Source of the DNA: Phoronis australis
Lineage: Eukaryota; Phoronida; Phoronidae
Direction of reading: 5' to 3'
DNA: 62,000 nt
Assembly (NCBI GenBank): GCA_002633005.1
Contig: NMRA01000427.1
Coordinates: forward strand, 7,518 to 69,517
A program made the position numbers and the translations under genes. This document shows positions 49,101 through 54,736 of the stretch, one piece after another; position 1 is the first letter of the stretch, and each line of letters begins with the position of its first letter. The notes under the pieces are model-generated. The model ran no database searches. It saw only the letters and a program-made list of their open reading frames with translations, and had not been told where the DNA came from.

Positions 49101-50505
49101 CGTTACTGTTTACTCTGACGAGATGGCTATCACTATATTTAGGTGACCTCTGTGAAATCGATGCAAAAGCGGAGTTTGAAGCTTTCCACCGATCACGTGC
49201 TCTGTGGGGAGCAAAGACAGGCTTTGAGCCCGGGGCGAGCGACCTCAAGTGGTGGCATGTGCTCATCATTTCTGTGGGAGGAATTGGCCTGGTGCTCAAT
49301 TTGTTATTTATAAACTTCGTTCTGAGAAAACGGGAAACCATGTGAGTATTAATTTGAACGGAAAACTATGCTTAAGAATTGCTGATTAGAATTGCTAATT
49401 ACGTGGAGCATCTTAACAATGTTTATAAATTGACAAACCGTGACGATGGATTAGTAAGTATTGACGCGACACGAGAACATGAGTACCTACAGGTGTACCC
49501 ATACACAGTATAAGTAACTTTTGGCAAGGCATGAGGAGAAGTGACTATTTCAAAGCTTAATTTCACCGTGTTAAGGTGGTGATAAAACGAAAGTTTAGTT
49601 AGGCCTTACAGTGATACGGTTCTACTTTGTTGCCAACAATGGTCAAATCCATAGGCACTTCAAGAAAACCCTTTAGAGTTTATTGATGTTGACCTCCCGG
49701 GTCCTCTACAATTACTGAATCGAAAATGGCGAATACATGCATGCATAGCCCATGGCTTGCGTTGTTAAAGGTAATATAATCCCATTACGGAGAAGAATAT
49801 TAAATCGGGCTCAAATTTTGAGACTGATCTAAGAGTACAAAAGCTGTAACTGGCGGTCTAGATACCTGAACAGGGTGAAATGCATGACATTTGTTCACCC
49901 GTTGTACAATTGATTTTGCTCTTCACCTGTTGCGTCGTGCTTAAAGAGCATTTTTGCCGAAACTTTGTTCTATATGTTAACTCAAATTTGTTGATTTGGT
50001 CAGCTCCATCGTTTTGGCCACGTTTTAAAAAAAAGAACGTTTTACTAGATTTGATTATGGAAGCCTGCAGTACTCAACAACGGTATCCGGATAATCTAGA
50101 CTACTAGCGTTATATTTCACCACAATGATATTATTGAGTTAAGAATCAATCATGTTTGAATTAAAATCACCATTACGATACACCGATTTCTAATATTTCA
50201 ATTACATGATGGTATGGAATTCCGAGAGAAGAAAGCAGCTTACTCTAGTGTAAATAACAGTCGCACATATTGTGTGTTTCAGAGAGCGCGATCAGGGTCC
50301 ACTGCAGAAATACAAGAGGACCAATCAAAGAGGAGGAAGACGACCCATAATCTCACGACGGAAGGTGGCCCCTATGCCGCCCGCTTACAACGACATCTAC
50401 AACTTCGAGAAGAAACCCGGTAGTTTCACAGTTGAGCCTAAAGTGAAACCTCTTGTGATTCCGACCTACGACGAACTACTGGAGAAGAACTACGTAGATA
50501 ATTGA
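6854..50505 (+). CDS. Multi-exon receptor-like protein: SUEL lectin, EGF, sushi, transmembrane, PPxY tail (gene-level entry)
   Basis: Gene model built from exons listed separately: 6854-7118, 12676-12795, 15298-15417, 17684-17803, 26509-26613, 29505-29690, 31846-32019, 33338-33397, 35590-35739, 39194-39343, 41495-41693, 42239-42373, 44316-44454, 44618-44752, 45071-45210, 46024-46142, 46363-46563, 49143-49341, 50283-50505. Every junction listed is phase compatible, which is strong support for a single transcription unit from 12.7 kb on; linkage of the SUEL exon rests on phase and strand only. The product would be a type I cell-surface protein with a carbohydrate-binding-like amino terminus, EGF and CCP modules, one membrane span and a tail able to bind WW-domain proteins. 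I recognise the modules but not a named gene. Exons may be missing at the N gap (32038-32397) and at the 5' end; no signal peptide was found. The function is inferred from domains only: adhesion, recognition or receptor role. Confidence 0.72.
7119..10173. other. Intron-like non-coding stretch
   Basis: I find no exon with both splice signals and a recognisable domain here. A frame after a cag at 7144 reads [13 protein letters not shown] and is phase compatible with 7118, but the implied intron would be only 26 bp, so it is not called. The rest is AT-rich sequence without repeats that I can define. Confidence 0.4.
10257..10520 (-). mobile_element. LINE reverse transcriptase C-terminal fragment
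   Basis: The minus-strand reading contains [20 protein letters not shown] and, further on, [14 protein letters not shown] before the stop at 10257. The pattern YG..SI...G..LWN.L, followed by a tail with a C..C pair, is typical of the end of non-LTR retrotransposon ORF2 proteins. Upstream the match fades, so this is a truncated 3' fragment, as expected for 5'-truncated LINE insertions. The assignment is by motif only. Confidence 0.5.
12676..12795 (+). CDS. EGF-like domain exon, triplication copy 1
   Basis: A phase 1-1 exon of 120 bp between acceptor TTTTAG and donor GTATGT. It encodes one full six-cysteine EGF domain: [13 protein letters not shown], an ILRGGADF loop, CSC, then PEYSGNYC. There is no stop and no frameshift. 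It lacks the D.(D/N)E start of a calcium-binding EGF, so it is a plain EGF. It differs from its sister exons by, for example, E in place of G before YSGNYC and by CGN in place of CEN at the end. Confidence 0.88.
15298..15417 (+). CDS. EGF-like domain exon, triplication copy 2
   Basis: Same 120-bp phase 1-1 architecture, acceptor TTTTAG, donor GTAAGT. It reads [33 protein letters not shown]. All six cysteines are kept. The changes from copy 1 (S-H to S-N, N-D-G-T to K-D-G-I) lie in surface loops, so the domain should still fold. The preserved frame and splice sites argue that the copy is used. Confidence 0.88.
17684..17803 (+). CDS. EGF-like domain exon, triplication copy 3
   Basis: Same 120-bp phase 1-1 exon, acceptor TTTTAG, donor GTAAGT. 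It reads [33 protein letters not shown]. The frame is intact even though the surrounding copy has suffered deletions, which suggests that selection kept the exon while intron sequence was lost. Confidence 0.88.
17961..19840. other. Intron sequence without recognised content
   Basis: This lies between the third EGF exon and the retroelement relics. Short open frames on both strands around 18916-19270 overlap each other and have no family resemblance. I see no repeat, exon or RNA gene. Confidence 0.4.
19841..20120 (+). mobile_element. Degenerate GIY-YIG-like endonuclease relic of a retroelement
   Basis: One frame reads [20 protein letters not shown] and RLKEHHT. After a one-base shift the next frame reads YRHCVSNNH and [11 protein letters not shown]. 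The arrangement C.KC...YI..T.R.L..R..EH, then SS.(I/V)..HC...NH and RE..K..L, is what I know from the GIY-YIG-type domain at the end of Penelope-like and related retroelement proteins. The expected YIG is YIR, and the frame is broken, so it cannot be active. I did not find the reverse transcriptase part. Region 20121-20795 holds open frames I do not recognise. Confidence 0.45.
20796..23030 (+). pseudogene. Transposon-encoded SWIM / YqaJ-like nuclease protein, broken
   Basis: Exon 1 (20796-20961) starts [20 protein letters not shown] and ends at GTAAGT. Exon 2 (about 21404-21517) reads [10 protein letters not shown], then NEPPHDLSV after a shift in an A7 run; the next part meets a TGA. Exon 3 (from 21831) holds CSCAKGLG, a TAG stop, then ACGH, a SWIM zinc-finger pattern C.C..n.C.H. 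After more shifts it reads PWMAVSLDR and GLLDVKCPQ, the YqaJ nuclease core with D..K, then [20 protein letters not shown], the family's Q...Q....TG..WCD motif, ending at the TGA 23028-23030. YqaJ domains resemble lambda-type exonucleases and are thought to help transposition in this group. AATAAA follows at 23100-23105. Confidence 0.8.
23100..23145. promoter_or_regulatory. Back-to-back poly(A) signals of the two transposon genes
   Basis: AATAAA on plus at 23100-23105 lies 70 bp after the YqaJ gene stop, and TTTATT at 23140-23145 is AATAAA on minus, about 20 bp after the transposase stop. The compact convergent ends fit a self-contained two-gene element. Confidence 0.6.
23166..24418 (-). pseudogene. 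DDE transposase (ISL2EU / DDE_Tnp_4 type), main exon, inactivated
   Basis: This exon starts after the acceptor TATATTTCAG (24421-24419). It first encodes the end of a THAP finger ([19 protein letters not shown]), then, across a frameshift in an A run, a coiled region and [20 protein letters not shown], typical of the family. After another shift near 23950 a 261-residue open frame encodes the catalytic domain: [22 protein letters not shown] and RIHVERV. Counting from its ATG, the acidic residues would be 95, 148, 170 and 217, but position 95 is His (CAT) where the family has Asp (GAT is one base away). Loss of this metal ligand plus the frameshifts means no activity. The THAP cysteine before AHF is also Ser. 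Confidence 0.85.
24970..25111 (-). pseudogene. THAP-finger first exon of the ISL2EU transposase
   Basis: Minus-strand ATG at 25111-25109, donor GTAAGTAG beginning at 24969. It reads MTHCCIPC, a stop, ATNQKK, then after a shift [18 protein letters not shown] and KIRR, followed by two further TAG stops, then STFQ joining phase 0 to VTKYTH of the next exon. The CC.P.C start, F..FP.D...R..W, and the SSAHF on the next exon together are a THAP zinc finger (C2CH). THAP domains bind the transposon ends. Three stops show that the copy is dead. Confidence 0.7.
25112..26508. other. Transposon flank and intron
   Basis: The transposase promoter and the right transposon end should lie in the first few hundred bases, but no inverted repeat to the 20.1-20.8 kb side was seen. 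Minus open frames at 25726-26071 are not recognised. Confidence 0.35.
26509..26613 (+). CDS. EGF-like domain exon
   Basis: A phase 1-1 exon of 105 bp, acceptor TCTTTCAG, donor GTAACG. It encodes a compact six-cysteine [36 protein letters not shown]. The GG(Y/F).C.C core is classic. Two NxS/T glycosylation sites (NCS and NYT) are visible. Unrelated in detail to the triplicated EGF exons, so it is an older module. Confidence 0.87.
26614..29504. other. Intron with a dispersed repeat copy, otherwise unrecognised
   Basis: It contains the repeat at 27374-27452 (see its own entry). A motif ATTCAGCGCCACCT(G/A)CAGA near 28986 recurs near 30588, hinting at a further dispersed repeat. There is no exon with a recognisable domain. 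Confidence 0.4.
27374..27452 (-). repeat. Dispersed repeat, inverted relative to the copy at 58388
   Basis: Reverse complement of 27414-27452 matches 58388-58426 at 38 of 39 positions (GCTAAAAAG(T/C)AAGACTTCGC and onward). Similarity at a lower level continues for another 40 bases. This is probably a short non-autonomous transposon or SINE piece. Confidence 0.7.
29505..29690 (+). CDS. Sushi / CCP domain exon 1
   Basis: A phase 1-1 exon of 186 bp (62 codons), acceptor CTTTGCAG, donor GTAAGA. It has the four CCP cysteines in order: RDCGEAP, ASYHC, NISC, PPKC, with the invariant Trp in [10 protein letters not shown]. There is an extra Cys next to the second one (HCC). Potential N-glycosylation sites are NQT, NIS and NGT. 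CCP modules mediate protein binding in complement and adhesion proteins; one domain per symmetrical exon is the usual gene structure. Confidence 0.9.
29691..31845. other. Intron, nothing recognised
   Basis: Several frames of 60-75 codons exist, none with domain features or paired splice sites. A segment at 31360-31700 is GC-richer but has no clear coding signal. Confidence 0.4.
31846..32019 (+). CDS. Sushi / CCP domain exon 2
   Basis: A phase 1-1 exon of 174 bp, acceptor TTTTACAG, donor GTAAGA. It reads [31 protein letters not shown]: four cysteines and the conserved Trp in CCP spacing. Glycosylation sites NVS, NAS and NTT. The donor is 19 bases before the assembly gap, so a third CCP exon could be hidden in the gap. 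Confidence 0.9.
32038..32397. other. Assembly gap (360 N)
   Basis: Unbroken run of N. The size may be an estimate. One more small exon would fit inside it. Confidence 0.99.
32640..32935 (-). pseudogene. THAP zinc-finger relic of a DNA transposon
   Basis: On minus, one frame reads VVCLACYN, a stop, then [15 protein letters not shown] second frame takes over with [20 protein letters not shown] and CPTISP. Together these give C..C, the F.FP.D motif, then C..HF, the ordered hallmarks of a THAP finger, in about 90 codons with at least one stop and one frameshift. No transposase body is visible next to it. It may be the remaining terminal part of an element; the assembly gap lies 240 bp away. Confidence 0.55.
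33338..33397 (+). CDS. First half of a split EGF domain
   Basis: A phase 1-1 exon of only 60 bp, acceptor TGTTGCAG, donor GTAAAT. It reads [19 protein letters not shown]: cysteines 1-3 of an EGF domain. Cysteines 4-6 are supplied by the exon at 39194. The spacing C4xC5xC matches the other EGFs of this protein. Confidence 0.72.
34138..34692. repeat. Degenerate minisatellite, consensus near CCCAAGAAAGCAACTCCC
   Basis: About 25-30 diverged units of roughly 17-22 bp, built around (a)aagaaagcaact(c)ccc, run through this intron. Where the unit length is a multiple of three it gives open frames reading PRKQLP repeatedly, which explains several overlapping open frames on both strands here. These are not genes. 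Strong purine/pyrimidine strand asymmetry. Confidence 0.85.
35590..35739 (+). CDS. Four-cysteine exon of unknown domain type
   Basis: A phase 1-1 exon of 150 bp, acceptor TCTTTTTAG, donor GTAAGG. It reads [38 protein letters not shown] do not recognise the domain. It lies between the two exons that make one EGF domain, so including it would put a four-Cys insert between EGF cysteines 3 and 4, and skipping it keeps frame. It is a likely cassette exon. A near copy is present at 37234-37366 (reads ALYERSS where this one reads AVRSS) but is preceded by an N and lacks an acceptor. Confidence 0.55.
35613..38860. repeat. 1.6-kb direct duplication with a single N at the junction
   Basis: 35613-37232 is repeated as 37234-38860, starting ttgaaatttaataccag and ending cacaacgccttttt in both, with about two dozen differences that I can see. 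The junction is precisely the N at 37233. The right copy's exon starts at the N without a splice acceptor. This looks like two haplotype contigs placed end to end, not a natural exon duplication. Confidence 0.85.
39194..39343 (+). CDS. Second half of the split EGF plus linker
   Basis: A phase 1-1 exon of 150 bp, acceptor ATTCGCAG, donor GTGAGT at 39344. It reads [21 protein letters not shown] cysteines 4-6, then [21 protein letters not shown] competing donor GTGAGG at 39328 would leave phase 0 and not match the next exon, whereas 39343 does and creates a Cys codon across the junction, so I chose 39343. Confidence 0.75.
39344..40624. other. Intron, nothing recognised
   Basis: A plus-strand open frame of 112 codons at 39568-39906 has no family resemblance and lies in the middle of an intron. 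No repeat boundary is seen. Confidence 0.4.
40625..41305. mobile_element. Internally deleted THAP-bearing DNA transposon with inverted ends
   Basis: ACGTCATGGGTTGAAC at 40625-40640 is perfectly inverted at 41290-41305. From the left end a plus frame starts at 40669 ([12 protein letters not shown], stop, [16 protein letters not shown], later [16 protein letters not shown]), resembling acidic N termini of transposon second proteins with an FEPY motif. From the right end a minus frame reads [11 protein letters not shown], then after a shift [17 protein letters not shown] and [11 protein letters not shown]: a THAP finger. Two gene starts pointing inward with no body between them indicate an internal deletion. 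Target duplications were not clear. It lies in the receptor intron before exon 41495. Confidence 0.65.
41495..41693 (+). CDS. Extracellular beta-rich region, exon 1
   Basis: Acceptor TTTTACAG, phase 1 in, phase 2 out, donor GTGAGG. It reads [20 protein letters not shown] and [20 protein letters not shown]: alternating hydrophobic strands with N-glycosylation sites (NKS, NDT twice, NFS). No cysteines apart from the one formed at the upstream junction. Domain not recognised; it looks like one half of a beta-sandwich. Confidence 0.78.
42239..42373 (+). CDS. Extracellular beta-rich region, exon 2
   Basis: Acceptor ATTTCCAG, phase 2-2, donor GTGCGT, 135 bp. It reads [20 protein letters not shown] and [20 protein letters not shown]. 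It continues the fold of the previous exon. A (N-x-T) site NGT is present. It leads directly into the motif-bearing exon at 44316. Confidence 0.78.
42374..42763. other. Intron segment before the inverted-repeat element
   Basis: No feature seen. The GAT/GAC-rich simple-sequence patch of this gene lies in the preceding intron, at about 41925-42185. Confidence 0.4.
42774..43916. mobile_element. Non-autonomous transposon with long inverted repeats and 10-bp target duplication (Mutator-like)
   Basis: Left arm 42774-42856 begins ACAGGCGCTT(C)GGTTTATC and is inverted at 43834-43916 with only a few mismatches over 83 bp. GTTTGTAAGC flanks both sides directly (42764-42773 and 43917-43926), a perfect 10-bp duplication. 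Terminal repeats of this length with 9-11 bp duplications are typical of Mutator-like elements. The 1143-bp body has no transposase reading frame, so it depends on another source. It interrupts the intron between exons 42239 and 44316. The perfect duplication suggests a fairly recent insertion. Confidence 0.8.
44316..44454 (+). CDS. Extracellular exon with [12 protein letters not shown] motif
   Basis: Acceptor TTTGTCAG, phase 2 in, 0 out, donor GTTAGT. It reads [20 protein letters not shown] then [11 protein letters not shown] and GLPGAILDE. The string (D)xDGDxVRCRW followed in the next exons by C.I.(F/Y)NAT, Y.V.L..EDF and SSVPLQ.LV is a conserved extracellular module I remember from many marine invertebrate secreted and membrane proteins, without a well-established function. 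The acidic DxDGD loop looks like a calcium-binding turn (inference). Confidence 0.82.
44618..44752 (+). CDS. Extracellular module, continuation
   Basis: Phase 0-0 exon of 135 bp, acceptor TTTTTCCAG, donor GTATAC. It reads [36 protein letters not shown]. It contains the C.I.FNAT and SSVPLQ landmarks of the module started in the previous exon. Glycosylation sites NCT and NAT. Confidence 0.84.
45071..45210 (+). CDS. Extracellular module, second beta domain start
   Basis: Phase 0 in, 2 out, acceptor TCTGCGCAG, donor GTATGT. It reads [20 protein letters not shown] then [16 protein letters not shown]. This matches the position where family members carry a short Ser/Thr linker, then a second beta domain. 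Confidence 0.8.
46024..46142 (+). CDS. Extracellular module, second beta domain
   Basis: Phase 2 in, 1 out, acceptor TTTTCACAG, donor GTAATC (weak). It reads [20 protein letters not shown] then [18 protein letters not shown]. The closing W.P...Q.G pattern leads to the next exon, as in the related modules (a W.P...QSG.(Y/F)C turn). Confidence 0.78.
46363..46563 (+). CDS. End of beta domain and first part of the membrane-proximal EGF
   Basis: Phase 1-1, 201 bp, acceptor TTGTCTTGTAG, donor GTAAGC. It reads [28 protein letters not shown], closing the beta domain with a C..C pair. Then [37 protein letters not shown]: five EGF cysteines. The sixth comes from the next exon (GDLCE). It fixes the order of domains unambiguously. 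Confidence 0.87.
46890..46965 (-). repeat. tRNA-derived SINE head
   Basis: On minus, TTGCTCAGTGGC (46958-46947) fits the pol III A box and GGTTCGAGTCT (46917-46907) the B box, at tRNA-like spacing, with TAGAGCGTCTGCACGG between them. The stems at the ends do not pair well enough for a functional tRNA. The downstream body is not defined. Confidence 0.55.
47288..47743. mobile_element. MITE / hairpin element with about 117-bp inverted arms, TA flanks
   Basis: Arm 47291-47407 (ATACTACAAGGTATGACACT and on) is inverted at 47624-47740 with roughly 85-90 percent identity by eye; the terminal 34 bases match perfectly. TA abuts both ends, so a TA target duplication as in Tc1/mariner-type elements is likely. 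The arms enclose about 216 bp of unique loop with no open frame of note. Transcribed, it would fold into a long hairpin in the receptor pre-mRNA. Confidence 0.8.
49143..49341 (+). CDS. EGF end, juxtamembrane stalk and transmembrane helix
   Basis: Phase 1 in, 2 out, acceptor ACTATATTTAG, donor [20 protein letters not shown] completes the EGF, a 30-residue stalk follows, then [25 protein letters not shown] forms one hydrophobic helix of about 23 residues, followed by RKRE, the positive stop-transfer signal on the inside. Orientation is therefore extracellular N terminus, cytoplasmic C terminus. Confidence 0.88.
50283..50505 (+). CDS. Cytoplasmic tail with PPAY motif, terminal exon
   Basis: Phase 2 in (acceptor TTGTGTGTTTCAG), stop TGA at 50503-50505. 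It is a basic tail of about 74 residues: [17 protein letters not shown], then [12 protein letters not shown], later [19 protein letters not shown] is a PPxY motif, the known ligand of WW domains (Nedd4-type ubiquitin ligases, YAP-like proteins). YNDIY, PTYDEL and NYV are possible tyrosine phosphorylation or sorting sites (inference). The frame and acidic C terminus are clearly coding. Confidence 0.87.
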
Positions 50506-53500
50506 GCCAATGTCGCAATAATCCGATTCGTGAACCAGTATCAGTTTAAGTTGGCACATTTGATGGAGAATCAGAGTGTTATTTCGAGCTTTTCAGTAGA
50601 ATGATTCCATTGAATATTCATTTAAACTATCGATTCGTCAAACAGAAAGTGTGTGCAGGTCTAAAAGGTGTAACAATCCGAGTATGATTCGTTATTGTAA
50701 TAATTTATTTAATAAGCGTCATTTTGTTGTGTGTACATGTAGGAGACGTTCCACTGACCACAAATCATTATCCTGGTCTATAAATGCACGCATATTGAGG
50801 ATTGGGTACAGTGGAATCCCCCCGATCTCTTCTACCCCACCTCTCCCCGCCCCTCTCCCTCCCTCGATCCCTCTCAACCTCCCTCGATCCCTCTCAACCT
50901 CCTTCGCTCTTCCCTCTTTCCTAATCTACCTTTCTGGCTCACGCAGACTAACCCGTTTCATGTGTTGTAACAATGTAATGCGTTTTGACATTTGAACACT
51001 CAGTACTCTGATTGTTATTTCTATTAACGTTATGGTTTACTATATTTTTACGAAATTGTATTAAGAGTGAAAATAATTGACATGTATATGTTTTGTGTAA
51101 CAAGGCGGTACCACCTACATTGTACGTGTAATGTAATTTGTAATTCATACATGTAATAGTCGAATTTCTTTAGATATGTAAAACTTTCGTTAACGCCGAG
51201 TGATTGTTTGGCCAGGCCCCCTACTTGGCGAGTAGAACATGAGTGAGCGTCTGCTAGCACCGAAAGTACTTGAAGTCGAACATTATTCCTATAATCAAAG
51301 AGATAGGGTACCAGAAACTGAACCACAGAAATGATTGTGTTGTGCGTTAATGAGAATATTCGGGAAATTTGTCTGCCCTACAAAAGATTGATCACATTAC
51401 AGAGCCACAGCCGGGTCCTTTAGGGATGTCAAACGACTGTTGAAACCGAGACATGCGCGATGCACACGGTTGGTGCATATGAACTCCCGCGTTGCTGTTG
51501 TTTTGAGTTTTGATGAATATACATGTAGAGCAGAAAATGTCAAAAATAAATTCGAGTACAAAAGTTGGACGCCGGGGTCCGATTATTAAGTCTTACACGA
51601 CATGTCTCCAAATTCTTCGTGGCAGATGACAAACGATTTTCAACGTCACACCACTGAAAAGAAAAAGTACATGAATACATTTTGTCGCCATGGTCAACCA
51701 AGATCGGTCTGGTTCAAATCAATCGCAGAGGACCCCTCACTTTAACTTAGCCGCTGAGAACAATTACCATCCCTGCAACGCCGTTTCCAGACCAGTTTGT
51801 CAACATCTTGATCATTACAGGCTTGTTTGTCGTGCGAATTGTTTTCAGTGGTGACAAAATGTCTTTCTTAATGTTTGAAAAATCCACGAACCCTGCTTAA
51901 GAGAACGAGCAGGGTATAAGAATAAGGTGCTTCAGTGGTTCATGATTTTACATAAATAGACTTTGTTTTTCTACACACCTCGCATTACCTCACGGTGCGG
52001 AAATAGATTATAACGTCTCAGATACATCGTCGACAGCATTTAATTCTATTACATAAGAAAATTGTGAACATACCCGTTTACTTTTATAAGATCCTTGTAC
52101 ATGTCTGTTTGTTCGTGAGTTCAATGAATAAATATACGTGCATTGTAGCAGACAGACAAGTAATGGAAGTAATATCGGTAGATGGCCATGTATGACGCAC
52201 AACAAGATTAAAATTACTCTTTGAAGAATGAAAACTTCAAAAATAATGAGAAGGTCCCATTTTAAATTAGGAGCACTATCATCCATATGAGAAGAGTGGG
52301 ATAACCTAGAAACAGGAAAATGGATAGGGTTGTCGTGATACAAATAAAACACGATTTTTTGCGTTGAAAGATACATGTATCCACCACTACCACCAATTGA
52401 AATTTGCCCAAGTCATCTGTCTTAACTACTCAAACCACCTGCCTTTAAGCAGTATGGTACGTAACTTAATATGATATTTTGCCAAGTTTGAATTTTCTCG
52501 CTCCTTACTAATAAATGGTCGACAATTTTAGACAATGAATGCTGAAGGGTAAGGCCAGTGAGAAGAACTTTGAACGGTCATGTTTCTCCCAGTCACCTAT
52601 TTCAAGATTTAGTTCCGAAATTTAAAAAAACTGTAGTCCTTGGTAACGATCGCTGGCTAACTTGACTAAGAATGCTGGAGAGTAACCCACTCAAGGTGGC
52701 GCTAGTAACATGGCGTTTTAAGCGCAAACGAAGTTGTAACGAAAACGAAAAGCTGATCTAGAAAACGGTTCCGACATTTTCGTGATTTCTTCTTTCACAT
52801 TTATATAAAATGGAATTGTTAGTGCTGTTTGATACCGTTGTTTTGGCGTAAACAAACATTTTCTGATCAACTTAAATGAAAAGACTGAGTACGTGCCCCA
52901 AGTAAAGACAGATTCAGGGACAAAATGAAACATTCCATCTACAATCTTTCAGACTACAAGAGGCCTGGAATGAGAAAATCAGACTAAATTGCACCAATAA
53001 ATTGGGTCTCTGTCTCTGAAGCAAAATTAATTTAGAAATCGTGAATTTTGTGGAAATTCCCTCACAGCTGAAAGCAAATAACTGTGTTATTAGAAGTTGC
53101 GAGATAGTACTTTCGTCAGGAACTGCTTCACGCGAAATCCCCGCATTGAAAGGTACCGGCAGTTACAACGAAAACTTTATTCAATAAATGAAGTGGACGT
53201 GTACATGTAAGTCAACATTTCTGACTTGAATTATTTGTTAAATTTATGAAATAGACCGCTAAACATTTCTCGCAAATATCGTGCAACAACTAGCGTCACT
53301 CAAAGTTGATCAACTGGAGCGTTTTTTTAGTCTCGCCGCCTGACTGTTCATCTTGATACGTGCTGCCTCTGCAACTTTGATCCAACTTTTAAGTAAAGTT
53401 CTGCACGCTCTCAAACCACATACCGCACGTCTCCATCATCATGAGCAACGTGAACATGTGCCAACAGTTTACAGTCGGCCATTGATCGTGGAACCCAAAT

Positions 53501-53560
53501 AAATAATTTACACATAATTGGTACAGTAATTAAGAATAATGTAGTGCCTCCTCAAAGTCA
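50506..53560. other. 3' UTR and intergenic region
   Basis: The receptor 3' UTR begins here; the first clear AATAAA on plus is at 51545-51550. 50815-50945 is a polypyrimidine tract (C/T only for long stretches) with the unit ccctcgatccctctcaacct twice in tandem. On minus, AATAAA near 53172-53177 could end the GPCR transcript. A minus open frame at 52008-52376 is not recognised. Confidence 0.45.
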
Positions 53561-54736
53561 TCACACCATGTGCTCTTGTTCACGCCCTGGGTGTTGGCTT
53601 ATCTCCTGCTGGTCTACAACTTTCAAACTGGAACGACCAGTGCTAAACGTCAGACTACTTGATTTGAAAGTCATCAAGCTTCCCCTTTCTTGACCAGTTC
53701 TCTTCCAACTCCTACTGAAAGCAACTTTGAACAAATCAAAAAACTGATTTCGAAACAGTTTGCCAGTCAGTAAATAGATGTAAAAGTTTAGCGCGTAATG
53801 TGACAACCCGACAACTACACGAATTACCGCTTGAAATGTCATGTAGTCAAAATGGCGTTGCCACGTGGAATCTGCTAGAATCTCTGCCTCCGACATCGAG
53901 AAGTTACCCGGAGCGAATTCCGAATACAGAGAATACGTCACCGCCACGGGTAAAGCAGTGACAATATAGTAGAATGAGACGGACAAAAGCATCAAAGTCG
54001 TTGTGTGTTTGTACCCACTGTTTTGTCTCAAATGAAGCTGTTCAGAATTCGCAATTCTGATCGCCTCTCGCACAACTAAGACGTTTATGACTAGGGTTGC
54101 TATGGGCAGAGTAACAAAAATGGCCATTTCCGTGATCCATGACCAAATAGTAAAAACGTCTTCAACGCCCTCTCTCATGTTGCACACCTTGTGCTTCTCT
54201 GAGTAAGTTAGAAGGTAGGGTTGAATTGCCGAGAGAGCAAAAGAAAATAAGAATATGCCCAAAACTGTACGAAGAGCAATCGTCCTGTTACTAGGTCCAG
54301 CCGAGCATAAGCGATCCTTTAAGAACGGGTGGCAGATGCTGATATATCGCTCTGTGGTAAATGCCAGAATGAGAATTGGGGAGAGGTATTGTGATGCCAT
54401 ATAAAATAGCATAAATGAGCCACATACAAAGGGGTAGTCCAATATCTTCATATCCCAGGTGTGATGAATTACGTGAATTATGTTACATATTAAAAAGTAC
54501 AAATCGGCGAGTGCTAGAGCCGCCAAATAGCAACCCGAAGAATGTCGCATCTTCTTCTGGATCCACACGACGAACGCTAAGATGTTGCCCGTAATACCTA
54601 GAACGTACCAAATGGGCGGAATTCCTTTGTCCAGCAACATTTTGGTTGGAGTGAAGCGTTTGTAAAGTTCTTCCTCCGTCCAGAGCGGACGGGTTCTCGT
54701 GGCGTTAGCAACCACGTAGCCAAGCGTCGTCGCCAT
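53561..54736 (-). CDS. Rhodopsin-class GPCR, probably peptide receptor-like
   Basis: A 391-residue intact frame without introns and with seven hydrophobic segments: about 42-58, 68-92, 104-126, 155-177, 198-221, 247-271 and 302-323. N-glycosylation site NAT at 11-13. Cys105 at the top of TM3 and Cys185 in loop 2 can form the conserved disulfide. TM1 has GN (50-51), TM2 has LAALALAD (71-78), TM3 ends in ERY (129-131) followed by ISICHPF. TM6 lacks CWxP (reads SFYYIVTALP) and TM7 ends LNFYIYLLTGKLFR instead of NPxxY. Short Ser/Thr-rich tail. The SSGCYLAALALAD string and ERYISICHPF resemble FMRFamide- or TRH-receptor-like orphan receptors of invertebrates, so a peptide ligand is the best guess; amine receptor hallmarks (TM3 Asp) are absent. 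The receptor gene lies tail to tail. Confidence 0.9.
   Translation of the reverse strand: MATTLGYVVANATRTRPLWTEEELYKRFTPTKMLLDKGIPPIWYVLGITGNILAFVVWIQKKMRHSSGCYLAALALADLYFLICNIIHVIHHTWDMKILDYPFVCGSFMLFYMASQYLSPILILAFTTERYISICHPFLKDRLCSAGPSNRTIALRTVLGIFLFSFALSAIQPYLLTYSEKHKVCNMREGVEDVFTIWSWITEMAIFVTLPIATLVINVLVVREAIRIANSEQLHLRQNSGYKHTTTLMLLSVSFYYIVTALPVAVTYSLYSEFAPGNFSMSEAEILADSTWQRHFDYMTFQAVIRVVVGLSHYALNFYIYLLTGKLFRNQFFDLFKVAFSRSWKRTGQERGSLMTFKSSSLTFSTGRSSLKVVDQQEISQHPGREQEHMV

Larger units (their letters stand above)
46564..49142. other. Intron holding a SINE and a MITE
   Basis: The tRNA-like piece at 46890-46965 and the hairpin element at 47288-47743 have their own entries. A plus open frame at 48560-49000 (146 codons) follows a possible acceptor at 48678 but has no recognisable domain and is not called. 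Confidence 0.45.
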
